64,000 bases of DNA from Diplodia intermedia (Eukaryota; Ascomycota; Dothideomycetes; Botryosphaeriales; Botryosphaeriaceae). The DNA is taken from the NCBI GenBank assembly GCA_021495925.1, contig JAKEKT010000022.1, positions 124,001 to 188,000 of the forward strand. Reading direction: 5' to 3'. This document shows, piece after piece, positions 1 through 10,900 of this stretch. A program made the translations under genes and the position numbers. A model generated the notes under the pieces. That model was not told the origin of the DNA and ran no database searches. It saw nothing but the letters and a program-made list of their open reading frames with translations. Every line of letters begins with the position of its first letter. The first letter of the stretch is position 1.

Positions 1-2
1 GC

Positions 3-677
3 TGGGAGCCTTTCCGTTCTGCACACATCTCGGTGCCGGCAGCGACAGAGGAGTCGCGGGCTACGGAGCTGCCGCCAGTGAAGGATCTTGGCGCTGCAGA
101 TCTGCCGGATCTCTGCGCGCACGACGAAAGCATGCTCCGCCGGAACTTGAAAGACAGCCCGTCGGACGGCAAGACGCGAGTGGCCATCGTGCCCGACATC
201 CACACCATCCGGTGGCACCATGCCCGCGAGGAGTTTGTCGGCAAGGAATTCTACGGAAACCACCCGGTGGTCAAGGGCGCCATGATTGGTGAGGAGAAAG
301 GCAAGCGGGTGTGGTGCTATTGGACGCGAATGTGGTACAACGCCGATAAGAACCAAAGCAAGGGCAACACGCTGCACATCCTCCGCATAGTCATCGAAAA
401 CGACGTCGTCCCGGACACAGTCGTTATGGCTATCGCGGCGCTGCTTGCCAGGGCACAGCGCGAGGCTGCGGGCTGGCACATGGCCGAGGTGGAGGCGTGG
501 AGCCCTACACCACAGGTTGTCGCCGCCGCTCAGCTTTTGGACCCCAAGGCCGAGGTGATCAACAGAGATACGGAAAGCATAGCCAGCCTCATGTGGTACG
601 GCGAGCCGCCCGTGGACGGCAGCTCCGTCGCGGACGCTGTGGAGTGGGTGGGCAACGAGAAGTACGGGTGGTGCTGA
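3..677 (+). CDS. LYC1-like N-acetyltransferase, C-terminal part (5' end outside window)
   Basis: The frame is open from base 3 to a TGA at 675-677 and has no ATG near its start, so the gene begins upstream of the window. I recognise the C-terminal half of the fungal LYC1-like GNAT family (Yarrowia LYC1 is a lysine N6-acetyltransferase). Conserved blocks are the WHHAREEF segment, the RVWCYWTRMWY segment, LHILRIV, a helix with AQREAAGW followed by VEAW, and the terminal VEWVGNEKYGWC. In family members the acetyl-CoA-binding GNAT fold lies mostly in the missing N-terminal part. The product is probably cytosolic and may act on lysine or a related amine; the substrate cannot be read from this fragment. 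No intron is needed within the visible part. Confidence 0.7.
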   Translation, partial: WEPFRSAHISVPAATEESRATELPPVKDLGAADLPDLCAHDESMLRRNLKDSPSDGKTRVAIVPDIHTIRWHHAREEFVGKEFYGNHPVVKGAMIGEEKGKRVWCYWTRMWYNADKNQSKGNTLHILRIVIENDVVPDTVVMAIAALLARAQREAAGWHMAEVEAWSPTPQVVAAAQLLDPKAEVINRDTESIASLMWYGEPPVDGSSVADAVEWVGNEKYGWC

Positions 678-2558
678 GGCGCCGCGTTTCACGATTTGCA
701 TGACGGGCGTGCTCTCGAGTGTTTCCTGCGAGGCAACATGATGCAGTGTAGACGTAGATTTTCACGAAGCAATTTCGGGTATCCAAGTCAAAGTAAGATG
801 TTCGTGCATTCCAAGTATCAGCCTACATATCCAGCGCGCCGCCTCCAGTGCCGTCAGAAGATCCATCGATGAGCTTCATTTTCTCAAAGCCTGTCAGACG
901 ACCACCAGCACCCACCCAGCCAGACCGACCGAAATCAGGCATCTGGAAGGGACGAGATCATCACCACTGCAGCCGAAGCCGCAGTACAAGGCTTCACTCT
1001 AGGGCGCCGGGGTATCGAATCATCAGCCAGGTTGGAGATTCTGTGGCTCTGGTAAGGAGCTCAGAAGGAGACGTTTACTATAGAAATGATTCTATGAGTC
1101 TGTTGGCGGAAGACGTTAGCAGGTTGGTCTCAGGCATTTTTCGTAGGAGGTTACCCCCGGGGCAAAACTTACAAAGTCGACTAAAGAAAAAAGGAAGAGA
1201 GGGCGGGCAGGGCGAGCTTATAAGCTGTGCGAAATTTTGCGCACGGGCCGTTTCTTAGCCGTGTCGCACTCCACGTGACCCGACGCGCGACGCGTAAAAA
1301 AACCCTTCGCCGACAAAAGAGCCGCTCACCCACAGATTTCCGAGTATCCACTCACAGAGAGCATTCCAGCAGCGGCTATTGGCTGGCCATGCAGGTCGGG
1401 CTTTCCCTCGAGTGGTAACTTCCGTCTTCCATCCCGACCACCGTGCCACCGGACACCTTCATCCATGATTTTGTTGCGAGCTCGGTGCAATCATCTACCC
1501 CAGATGACCCTCCATCCTGCGCATTCTACGATGGAACAGATCAAGCAAGAGTAATTCGCCATCTTGGCAGTTCAACCTTCCTCCATATCATTTGCGCGGA
1601 ATTTTGCTTCTCCTGCCAATGAATGAATACTTGACTACACGTTCATGCAGCTCCCCAAGCTACTGTCTTCCAATCTCAACTCGATTCGTCCTCACCTGGA
1701 CTTGCGGCGAGAGTCACGTTTCATTATACTGGCTATGCAGTCACAAGGGAATTTCTTGTGCTTGGTGGGTAGACCTTCGATTGAATTTTTTTTCTTTCTA
1801 ACTGCGAATTCGACCTTAATTTACAACGAGCTCGTAGAGGAAGCTACGGCGCCTTACTACTCATTTTATTTTCCTCTTCTTCTTGAACCTTCGCCGCTGC
1901 GCATATCTCTACTCTCAAGATATTCTTCCATTTGTTTTGCGACAGCGTATTATCCCGTCTGCATGTGCGCGTTATCCCTGAATGTTGTCGGCACCACCGC
2001 GCCCCGGAATGCCCAACACCTAGAAGACCGTATCTCTGCACCTTATTCGCCAGCAGCGAAGTATTTTCAATCGCACAATCAGGGAAGCAGGCCCCGCCAA
2101 AGCAGCTCCGAGATGGCGGCATCTCCTTGGGCATCGGACCGCCCGCTATCTCCACTTTCCCCTGCGCCCCAAGACGCATGTGCCAGCATGAACGACTCGC
2201 TATCGACCCCAGATTTCCCGCCTAATACCAGCGCATGGATTCGAAAAGAGGCAAGGTTTCTGGGTACGGCGACAAGCTTATTGGTCTCTCCGGGCAAGTA
2301 TCCTGGTCACCGATCGCCCGCAATGCTATCAGTGTTGCTGGTCGATAAGACGCCTCCTCCCACTCTTCTCCAGAACATCAAGGACAGGCCGCACGAGCAC
2401 GGATCTGACTGTTATCTAAAAACATTTAAATCCAACACTGTACACGCCGAAGGGATGTCTAAGATCGGCTGTCTCAGTCGATTTGGAGCTCAGCGCCGTC
2501 TATTCTCCTCCTTTCTACGAACAACGCCAACAGATTTGGAGCCATTGCGCCCACGGCC
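678..2558. other. Intergenic region, no recognisable gene
   Basis: About 1.9 kb between the acetyltransferase stop and the sugar transporter start. The longest open frame here (1645-2640, plus) has no family motif, has Ser/Pro-rich composition typical of chance frames, and runs past the transporter ATG in another frame. The region presumably holds the 3' UTR of the first gene and the promoter and leader of the transporter. Confidence 0.5.
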
Positions 2559-4498
2559 ATGGCATTCCTCCCAAACTTCGAAGCCACCCCGCTGGCGCCT
2601 CCCCACTCCTCCCGCCTCGTCATCGCCCTGCTCATACTGAGCTCATGCATTTCGTCCGCAACGCTGGGCTACGACGGCTCGATGATGAGCGGGCTCAACA
2701 TCCTGCCCGCCTACAAGGACTACTTCCACCTCACGCCTGCGACCACGGCGCTCAACACGGCGACCGTCTACATCGGGCAGGTCCTCCCGTGCTTCGTTTA
2801 CGGCGCCGTGTCCGACCGGCTCGGCCGCAAGAATGCCATGGCCATCGCGGCGGTGGTGACGATTGCGGCCGTCGTGCTGCAGGCCGCGGCGCAGAACGTC
2901 GCAATGTTTGCCGTGTCGCGCATTCTGATTGGGGTGGGAAACGGCGCGACGAGTATCGCAGGGCCGGTATGGCTGTCGGAGTGTTTGCCGCATCGGTGGA
3001 GGGCATGGGGGCTGGGGTTGTAAGTGGAAGCGCCTTGATTCATTTTGCCTTGTTTGTGGGGAGGTGCTTGAAGTAAAGTTGCTAACGGTTGTGGTTCAGA
3101 TTTTATAATTTTTGTGAGTGCTTTCGAATGCTGTTTATAGGTACATATCGGATGGAGATTTCTGACAACATAGTCGGATAGGGTACGTCGGCGGACTCAC
3201 TGCATCCGGAATCACGTACGGAACGGGCAAGATGGACAGCACGTGGGCGTGGCGGCTGCCTTCTGCGGTCCAGGGTGTCTTCAGCGTGCTCTGCATCTTG
3301 ATCTTGCCGTTCGTGCCGGAAAGTCCAAGGGTAGGTTTGGATTTCGACGGCTTTCCCCGCCGCCTTTACCGTCGAGAAGATGCTGACGAGACGCGCAGTG
3401 GCTGGTCTACCAGAACCGCGGAGAGGAAGCTCTGTATGCGCTCGCTTTGACACACAGCGATGGCGATCAGAAAGATGCAGCCACTCTGGTGGAGTTTCAG
3501 TCGATCAGCGACACGCTGAAATGGGAGAAGGAGTCGGGAGAAATGACAGTGAAGGAGATCGTCCGCACGCCGAGTCGTAGGAAGAGGATCTCGCTCACGA
3601 TTTCTGTTGCCGTCTTTTCCATGCTTTCCGGTAAGTACGTCAGGTGGTATCAACTTTGGCGGAAGCTGATTGCACCTCAGGAAACAACATCGTCTCGTAT
3701 TACTTAGGCACCATGCTCGACGGCGCTGGCGTCACTGACACCACGACGCAGCTTGAAATAGTGAGGTTCACTGACAATTCAAGCTGGAGCATTCGAAGCT
3801 GACACTGCTGCAGAACATCATCATGAACGCATGGTGTCTATGCGTTGCCCTCCTCGGTACCTATTGCCTGAACAAGTTTGGCCGAAAGACCATAGCCATT
3901 GTATCCACCACTTTGCTTACCGCCTTCCTCTTCCTATACGCCGGCCTCAACAAGCTGTACGGAGAGTCAACGAACACATCGGGCATCTACGCTTCGGTGG
4001 CCATAATCTTCCTCTTCCAGGGCTCGTACTCGTTCGGGTGGACACCGCTGACGGTGCTTTACCCACCCGAGGTGCTGAACTACTCGATGCGCGCGAACGG
4101 TATGGGGATGTATACGTTCGTCGTCAACAGTGTTGGGTAAGTGACCAACTCTTCTTGTTGTATCGAAGTCTAATTGTTGGTGCAGGCTTTTCGTGACGAT
4201 GGTCTTTCCTTTCGCCATGGATGCCATTGGGTGGAAAACGTACATCATTAACGCGTCTTGGGATGTACTGGAGGTGCTGTATCTCGTATTTGCATGGGTG
4301 GAAACGAAAGGTAAGACATTAGAGGAGATCGACGCAATCTTCGATGGCTATAAGCATTCCGATGTTCCGGATGTGGAGCAGATCCTGCATGCAGGAAACC
4401 CCGGAACCGTGATTGAAGGCGTGGAGCTGAACAGGGGAAGCATGGAGGGTGTCGAAGAAGTGGACGTCAGTGTTGGGAAGGGAAAGGAGGTAAAGTGA
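2559..4498 (+). CDS. MFS sugar transporter (lactose permease/hexose transporter type)
   Basis: Seven exons: 2559-3019, 3100-3113, 3182-3330, 3399-3630, 3681-3760, 3814-4136 and 4186-4498, giving 523 residues, normal for the family. Each join keeps phase and restores a family motif; the 14-nt second exon rebuilds the FYNFWYVGGL stretch. Visible signatures are GYDGSMMSG in helix 1, DRLGRK in the loop between helices 2 and 3, PESPRWL before the central loop, NKFGRKT in the second half, and a C-terminal VETKGKTLEEID. These place it in the Sugar_tr group of plasma-membrane proton symporters with 12 predicted helices. The substrate (lactose, cellobiose or a hexose) cannot be decided from sequence. 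No neighbouring gene points to a pathway. Confidence 0.88.
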
Positions 4499-5962
4499 TG
4501 AGAGAGGCTAGGATGACGGCCGCAATATTTTCCGCAGACTCAATCTGAAGCATGGTTGACGGGAGACTTATTTCTCGTACTGGATGTCTTGATTGCCCCG
4601 TGCTGAAGGAGCGTAGCGTGGCGAAGACTTGCTCGCGGCCCGAAGTCCAGACACGATATGCTCAAGCGCCACCACAGGATAAAGCGGCGCAGCGGCGCAG
4701 TCAGACGTGCGAGCCGGTGTATCATTTGCGGAGAGGCTGAAGCTGCTTTGCCAGCGACGTCGGATGTCGCAAACGTAGGAGAGTAGGGTGAATGTCGCAG
4801 CCGTGTTCCACAATCGGGGACGGCAATAAGGTTTCGACGGAGGCGGAGATGTCTATGAAGCTAGAGGAGCGGGCCGGTTGGGTGCTTCCGAGATGGCTGG
4901 GGAGCAAAACAGAAGTCTTGGCCCAGCGCTCGGCGTCATGCGGACAATCACGCGGGGAAAGGTGGAAACCAGCGGCAACGACTTACAGGGCGATCTGCAC
5001 GCAACGCGCAGAGTCAACGACTTCGCGCCGACTTAGCGCCTTCGGGCTCTTCGCTGTCGCACGCGGGTGTCGCACGAGGGAATGCTGCAGCGGCAGCGAG
5101 ACATCCGGCGGTAAGTAAGCTCTCGGCGCCGTTCGGCACTGTCAGTGCGGAACTAGCGTCACCATGTACAGCCACGTTGCTGCGGATCTATTTGGAGGAG
5201 GTCGGGAGCTGCATATGCCGGCCTCGTCGGCTGCGTGGGTCGGCGGTTGGGCAGCCAGCCAAGGCTCAGCCCTGCTGTGGGCTGGCAGGAACAGGGCGGC
5301 TGGAGGCTGGAGACGGGGCGTTGGTGACCACAGAACTTTGCACAAGCTTTGGCTTTTGCATTAGCGCAGGGGCCGGTGATCCGGGGAGCAGGCTGCGCTG
5401 GCAGCGGATTGGCCGGCGCGCGACCACCCCAACCGGCTTTGTTTATATTTGGCCTGGCATCGCGGCTGGGCGAAACGAGGCCGCTGCACGCTGGGCGGAT
5501 GCTCCGCCGAAACGGCGCGTGAACGCTCCTTTGTCGTGGGCAGCATGCTGGCAGTGTGTAGATGAGGCCGTCGAGGATTTATTGTCGCGGGCGCCGGCCA
5601 AGCTTAAATGCCCACGCCCGGCCCACCCTCCTCGTCCTGTCCTCCCGAAGATCTTGCCTGTTTCCTCGCGCCCAGTCGGACTTTTCTGTGCCTCAGACCT
5701 AATTGGTGCGTACCTGTGCGTGTCACACCGACATCGCATTCCCTCATTTCCCCCGCCGCTAAATTGCATGCACAAACATGGCCGCCCGCCCTCGCTCCTT
5801 CCTCCGCTGACCGCGACCCTTAGATCTTCCTTCGCTGTCGGAAAGCACAGCCCACCCTCGTTGGCTTCTTTCTTAAGCCCAGCCTCTCGGCCAACTCCTC
5901 CTTTCGCTGCATCTCCATATCCCGCGACATTCTCACCAGCTTTTGCTCCATCAACCGCCAAC
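4499..5962. other. Intergenic region and SOD promoter/leader
   Basis: About 1.46 kb with no recognisable gene. The last 130 bases before the superoxide dismutase ATG are strongly C/T-rich on the plus strand, a feature common upstream of highly expressed fungal genes. Open frames in the segment run into the dismutase by chance (the frame is open from 5177) and carry no motif. Confidence 0.45.
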
Positions 5963-6782
5963 ATGCGTTGCGCCACCCTCGTCCTCGCTGCCGCCGGCAC
6001 TGTTGCCGCTGCCGGTGCCACTGGCAAGCTCGGCGATGCTGCTGTCATCACCAACAACCCCGCTGGCGTTACCTACGCCGCCGTTTTCCCCAACCGTGAA
6101 GACACCACGGTCCGTGGCTCCGTTGTCGCCTCGTCTGTTGGCGGTGGTACCGGCGTCAACTTCCAGATCTCCATCTCCGGCCTCCCTCTCAACGACGGCC
6201 CCTACACGTACCACATCCACGACGCGCCGGTCCCCGAGGACGGCAACTGCACCAAGACTCTTGCTCACCTCGACCCCTACGAGCGCGGCGAGGATCCCGT
6301 TTGTGACAGCGCTGAGCCTCAGACCTGCCAGGTCGGTGACCTCGCTGGCAAGTACGGCAAGCTCCAGGCTCCTGGCCACTCGCAGACGTAAGCGACTCAC
6401 TTTCACATCACCTCTTAACCTTGTAACTGACGCGCTCCACAGCTTCTCTGATGACTACGCTGCTCTGGTCCCCGGCATTGGTGCCTTCTTCGGCAACCGC
6501 AGCATCGTCGTCCACTTCCCTAACAAGACTCGCATCACTTGCGCCAACTTCGTGAGCGCCGCCAACGGCAGCACTCCTGTTCCGATCCCGACCAGTGCCT
6601 ACGGCAACTCGTCGACTCCCGTCATCAGTGCGCCTGGTACCCCGGTCGCTACTCCTCCCACCACGCCCGTTGAAACCCCCACTGAGGGTGCTGGAACCCC
6701 CGTTCCTTCCTCTGGCGCCATGCGCGACACTGTCTTCAGCGGGGCCGCTCTTCTGGCCGCCTTCGCTGCTGTGATGTTGTAA
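5963..6782 (+). CDS. Secreted Cu-only superoxide dismutase-like protein, probably GPI-anchored
   Basis: Two exons, 5963-6387 and 6443-6782, giving 254 residues; the intron starts GTAAGC and ends CCACAG. The N-terminus is a signal peptide (MRC, then an Ala-rich hydrophobic run). Copper-site elements are the YHIHDAPV pair of histidines, a further His in LAHLDPY and a late His in VVHFPNKTR. The Arg-x-x-Cys of TRITC matches the active-site Arg and disulfide Cys of Cu/Zn SODs. The zinc loop looks absent, as in the fungal Cu-only SODs such as Candida SOD5. A Ser/Thr/Pro-rich stalk leads to a hydrophobic tail ending AAFAAVML, typical of GPI attachment. The expected role is conversion of extracellular superoxide at the cell wall. 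Codon use is strongly biased, suggesting high expression. The ATG at 5963 is chosen because it precedes the signal peptide. Confidence 0.85.
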
Positions 6783-7925
6783 ACGGGCGTCGGTGCGATA
6801 CTTGCATTCACATTCTCAATTGTTATGGCATTCTGGCGTACATAGCGATGTCCGGTCAGCCCTTTCACTTTATTAGAAATTTCCGCTAGTGATGGTTCAC
6901 AACGGAAGGGGTTCGCGAAGACGTAATGAACAGGACAGGGATTTCATGACTTTCACTTCTCCTTTCTTGCAACCTTTTGCCTGTGCGGCAGTTGCACTTG
7001 TACTATTACCTTACGAGGTTTTGCTTTATGGTATCAATTGCCCTCATTACTGCATTCATTCTCCTTCACTCTGTTTCATCATCTCTCCTCGAGCTATGAA
7101 GCTTTTTCGAAGGTCCCTGCCTCGACCTTTTATCGTAATGTAATCGACAACCTTGTGGAACAAGGCATTATCGAGAACCCCAAAATCGAAATTCTCCAAC
7201 AAGACTGTTTTCGTGCTCATAAGACTTTTGAAAAGGACAAAAGTGCAGGGTCAGACTGGAGGGTTCTTTGGTGAGTCCTCTGAATTTATGTGGTCTACAT
7301 CCTTGCGGCCGGTGATGTGGAACGAGCTCAACCTTGATGACGACTAATGCCACGCTTGATAGATGAGCTCACGCTTGCCGAACATGGCATGTAAGCAATG
7401 TCGATCGATTGGAGCGTGAGTACCTTGTCGGATCCTCACTGCCGAAACATTCGTCGATCGTCCGTCATATCGTCGCCGTCGATCAAATCATGCGTACACT
7501 CGCACCTATGCCATATCTACAAGGGCCAAGACCGGTTGGATTCCGATGTCTTCACTCACTTCGCTCTCCAACTATGTAGCGTATCTCACAGGCAACAATG
7601 CCTCAGGCTCTCGGTGTGGGTGACCCACGGGTTGAACTTCCTCACTACGTACTTCACTTCCCCACACAACGCTAACGCCGCTGCAGAACGACATCACAAC
7701 CAAGCCGCCAGGCACCCGTCTTTAGAACGCTCATTGTTATATTGTTACTGTGACAACGAACACAAAATTCTCTGAAAAAAAAAAAAAGATAGCCGTAGAT
7801 ATGCACAAACCCCCTTTAGGAAAGGAAAAAAGAAAACCTCCATGCCACCCAAACCGTCTCCCGCCCGTCCATCCGTCCGTCCGTTCCCCCCTGCCAGAAC
7901 CCAATCCATCTATATCCCAAATTCC
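6783..7925. other. Intergenic region, convergent gene ends
   Basis: About 1.1 kb between the 3' ends of the plus-strand SOD and the minus-strand NACHT-ankyrin gene. It is more AT-rich than the flanking genes and contains a short A-run near 7780. A 125-codon frame at 7398-7775 has no recognisable motif and I do not call it. Confidence 0.45.
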
Positions 7926-10900
7926 TCATAACCCATGGTATCTCTCGGCCAAGACGCGCCTCACGCCCTCGCCGCCCCTCTCCTCGGCGACGGCCATGAG
8001 CAGGCCGCGGCCGGACAGGGCGTCGGCGTCGGGGCGGGCGAGCAGCGCGCGCACGATGTCGCCGCGGCCGCTGGCGACGGCGTCCATGAGGGCGGTGCAG
8101 CCGTCGACGTCGCGGGCGTTGACGTCGAGGTCGGGGCGGGCGGCCAGCAGCAGGCGCGCGACGGCGGCGTTGCCGAGGCCGACGGCCATGTGCAGCGGCG
8201 AGCGCCAGTGCTCGCCGCGCGCGTTGACGTCGAGGTCCGGCCGGGCGAGCAGCGCGCGCACGAGGGCCTCGTTGCCCGTCGACACGGCGGCCGCGACGAG
8301 GGGCCCGTCGTGCAGGTAGCTGTTGGTGGTGGTGGTGCCCGGGCCCTGCCCGAGCCGCCGGATGTTGACGTCGAGGTCGCCGCGCTCGAGCAGGATGGCG
8401 ACGGTGGCGACGTCCTCGGCGCGCACGGCCAGGGCGAGGGCCGCGTCGCCGGCGCCGTCGCGCGCGTTGACGTCGAGGTCGGGCCGCGTGCGCGTGAGGA
8501 GGCGGACGACGGCGCGGCGGCGGCGGGAGACGGCGGCGTGGAGGACCGTCTGCTTCTTGTTGCTGCCGCTCCTGGCCGGCAGCGGCGAGGAGGAGGTGTT
8601 GTTGTCGTCCGCGTCCGTCGTCCGCGCGTTGACGTTGACGGCGGCGCCGCCGAGCTCCAGGAAGCGCGCGACGACGTCGGCGTCGCCCGCCTTGCACGGC
8701 GCGAACAGGGGCGTCGCGCCGGCCGCGTCCCGGACGTTGACGTCGGCCGCGGCCCCCGCCGACGAGGGCGGCGGCGGCTCCAGCAGCGCCTCGATGACGG
8801 CCCGGTCCTGCAGCAGCGTGGCGTAGTGCAGCGCGGCCCGGCCGTCCTCGTCGCGGGCGTCGACGACGCCGGGCGGCAGCGCGGCGACGAGGGTGCGCAC
8901 GATGCGGGCGTGGCCCTGGATGACGGCGATGTGCAGGGCCGTCTGGCCCCGGCGGTCGACGGCGGCGGGGCGCGCGTCCGGGCGGGCCAGGAAGAAGGCG
9001 ACCATGGCCTCGTTGCCGGAGAAGGCGGCCCAGTGGAGGAGGGTGCGCTCGGCGCCGCCGGCGCCGCCGATGGTGTCGTGGTCGGTCGAGGACGAGGTGG
9101 TGGGCGAGAAGGTCTCGGCGATGGCGGTGAGGGCGGCGCCGATGGTGCTGCAGAGGCCGCAGGCGGCGGCGAGGTCGAAGATGGTGAGGTCGGCGCGGCG
9201 GTGCTGGATGTAGAGCAGCTCGGCCAGGCGGTCGTCCATGACGTCGAGCGGGGGTTGGTGGGGGTGGGAGAATGAGGGCGACGACAGAATGGTGGCGTGG
9301 CACCACCACCAGCGCGGGAAGGTCGGTGCCGTGTGCAGCAGGTCGAGCAGGTCCGACTGGTTGGCGCCGTGGTGCTCGGCCGACTCGGCGTGGAGGTGCC
9401 ACGAGTAGGTTGCGTACGAGGCCAGGGGGAGCGTCGCGGGGTCTTTGGAAGTGTCGTGGTACTCGGGGAAGGAGAGGAAGTGGAGCAGGCGGCGGGAGAG
9501 GAGGAGGTCGGTCGTGGTGCGTGTTGGAGATGTTGACGTCTCAGGGGCAAGGATGTCCAGCCCATTGCGGGTGACGAGGAAGTCCTTTGCGGATGCGTGG
9601 ACGGGGGCGGCGATGGGTGCCGAGTGGACGTCGAAGGCGGGCACGTGGAGGAGGCCGCGGCTGAGGTGGTGGAGGGCGTCTGCGATGTCGGCATCGCTGG
9701 CGATGTAGTCGGGCGCGGCGTAGACGTCTGCCAGGCTCTTGGTCTCGGGCCGCAGGACGAGCGCGACACGGAGCTCGCGCAGCGTCAGCGGCCTCGTGGC
9801 GAAGCAGACCCATTGGAGCAGGCGGAGGCATTGCTCGCGCTCGTCGACCGGCACGTTCAGGACCCGCTCGCGGTAGATGTCGTCGAGGTTGAAGGGGAGT
9901 CGCTCTATCGCCTCCCGGACCTCTCTGCGTGTGCGGCCCCTGAAGTCTCTTTGGATCATGTCGACGGCCAGGATGGCCCAGAGGAAGACGTTTCTCGCCC
10001 TTTTCTCGACAACCTGGCTGACTTGCTCCAACTCTATTCCGCTGAAGTGCTCCAGTGCGAATCCCAGCTCACCGCGCACATACTCGGCGATATCATCCGC
10101 GTTGAAGTCTTCTACCCGCACCTGCAGGCCGTTTTCGTCGCCGCGCTTGAACACGGCCTTCCCCACCTCCTCTCTTGCCGACACGCATACTCCCACTGCC
10201 GGCACCGCCGCCAACTTCGCGAAGAAATCCAGCAGGTCCCCGACCGCCTCCTCATCCCCAACCTCATCCACCGCATCCACAAAGACCCACAGCCGCCGGC
10301 CTCGCGACTTCCCCGTACCGCCGCAATACCTCGTCCGCGCATGCTTGAGCAGCACGTCTTGCAGCTCCATCTCCGACAGGTCCCACCTGCTCAGCGCGTG
10401 TCTCTGCTGCTCCTCGCCGTCGGCCGCGTAGAGCGCCGCGAGCTCAGAAGGAGCATCGTTCCCGTTGTGAGCTAGGTAGTAATGCTTGTCGTATTGCTGC
10501 TGCTCCTGCTGAGCTAGTTGATGGGCGAGCGCGTGCAGAAGCCCCGAGACGGGCTTTCCGCGGGCGTGCTGGTTCGGGTCCACCATGACGGGCTCAGCGG
10601 CGTGGAAGGTGTACGAGACGATGGTGCCATTGCTGCTCTTTGGGCGGTCCCCGCTGCTGCTGAAAACGTCTTCTGCAGGTACCGCGGCAGGAGTCATCAT
10701 CATCGTCTCTTCGAAGTGCTCCACGAGGTTGGCCATCAGCGTCGACTTGCCCGCGCCGGGTGCACCGGTAATACGCAGGAGGCCGCCGTCGGACGACCAG
10801 GTGCGGTAAGTGTCGGAGGCGAAGAAGGCAGGGAACGGAGGAGCGGTACTGGTAGTGGCGGCATCAGGAGTGGCGGCATCGACCTCAATATCGTCGTCGA

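Noticed and set aside
1645..2640. 331-codon plus-strand open frame before the sugar transporter
   Set aside because: No family motif, Ser/Pro-rich composition, and it overlaps the true transporter start in another frame.
5177..5962. 262-codon upstream extension of the SOD frame
   Set aside because: The ATG at 5963 precedes a clear signal peptide. The upstream part is Trp/Arg/Pro-rich without similarity to secreted SODs and covers the C/T-rich leader.
7398..7775. 125-codon frame between the SOD and NLR-like genes
   Set aside because: Cys/His/Ser-rich chance frame in a convergent 3' region with no motif or splice pattern.
7816..9769. Long frames in the other frames and strand over the ankyrin region (up to 602 codons)
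   Set aside because: Arg/Ala/Pro- or Ser/Thr/Pro-rich shadows of the GC-rich NACHT-ankyrin frame, with no motif of their own.
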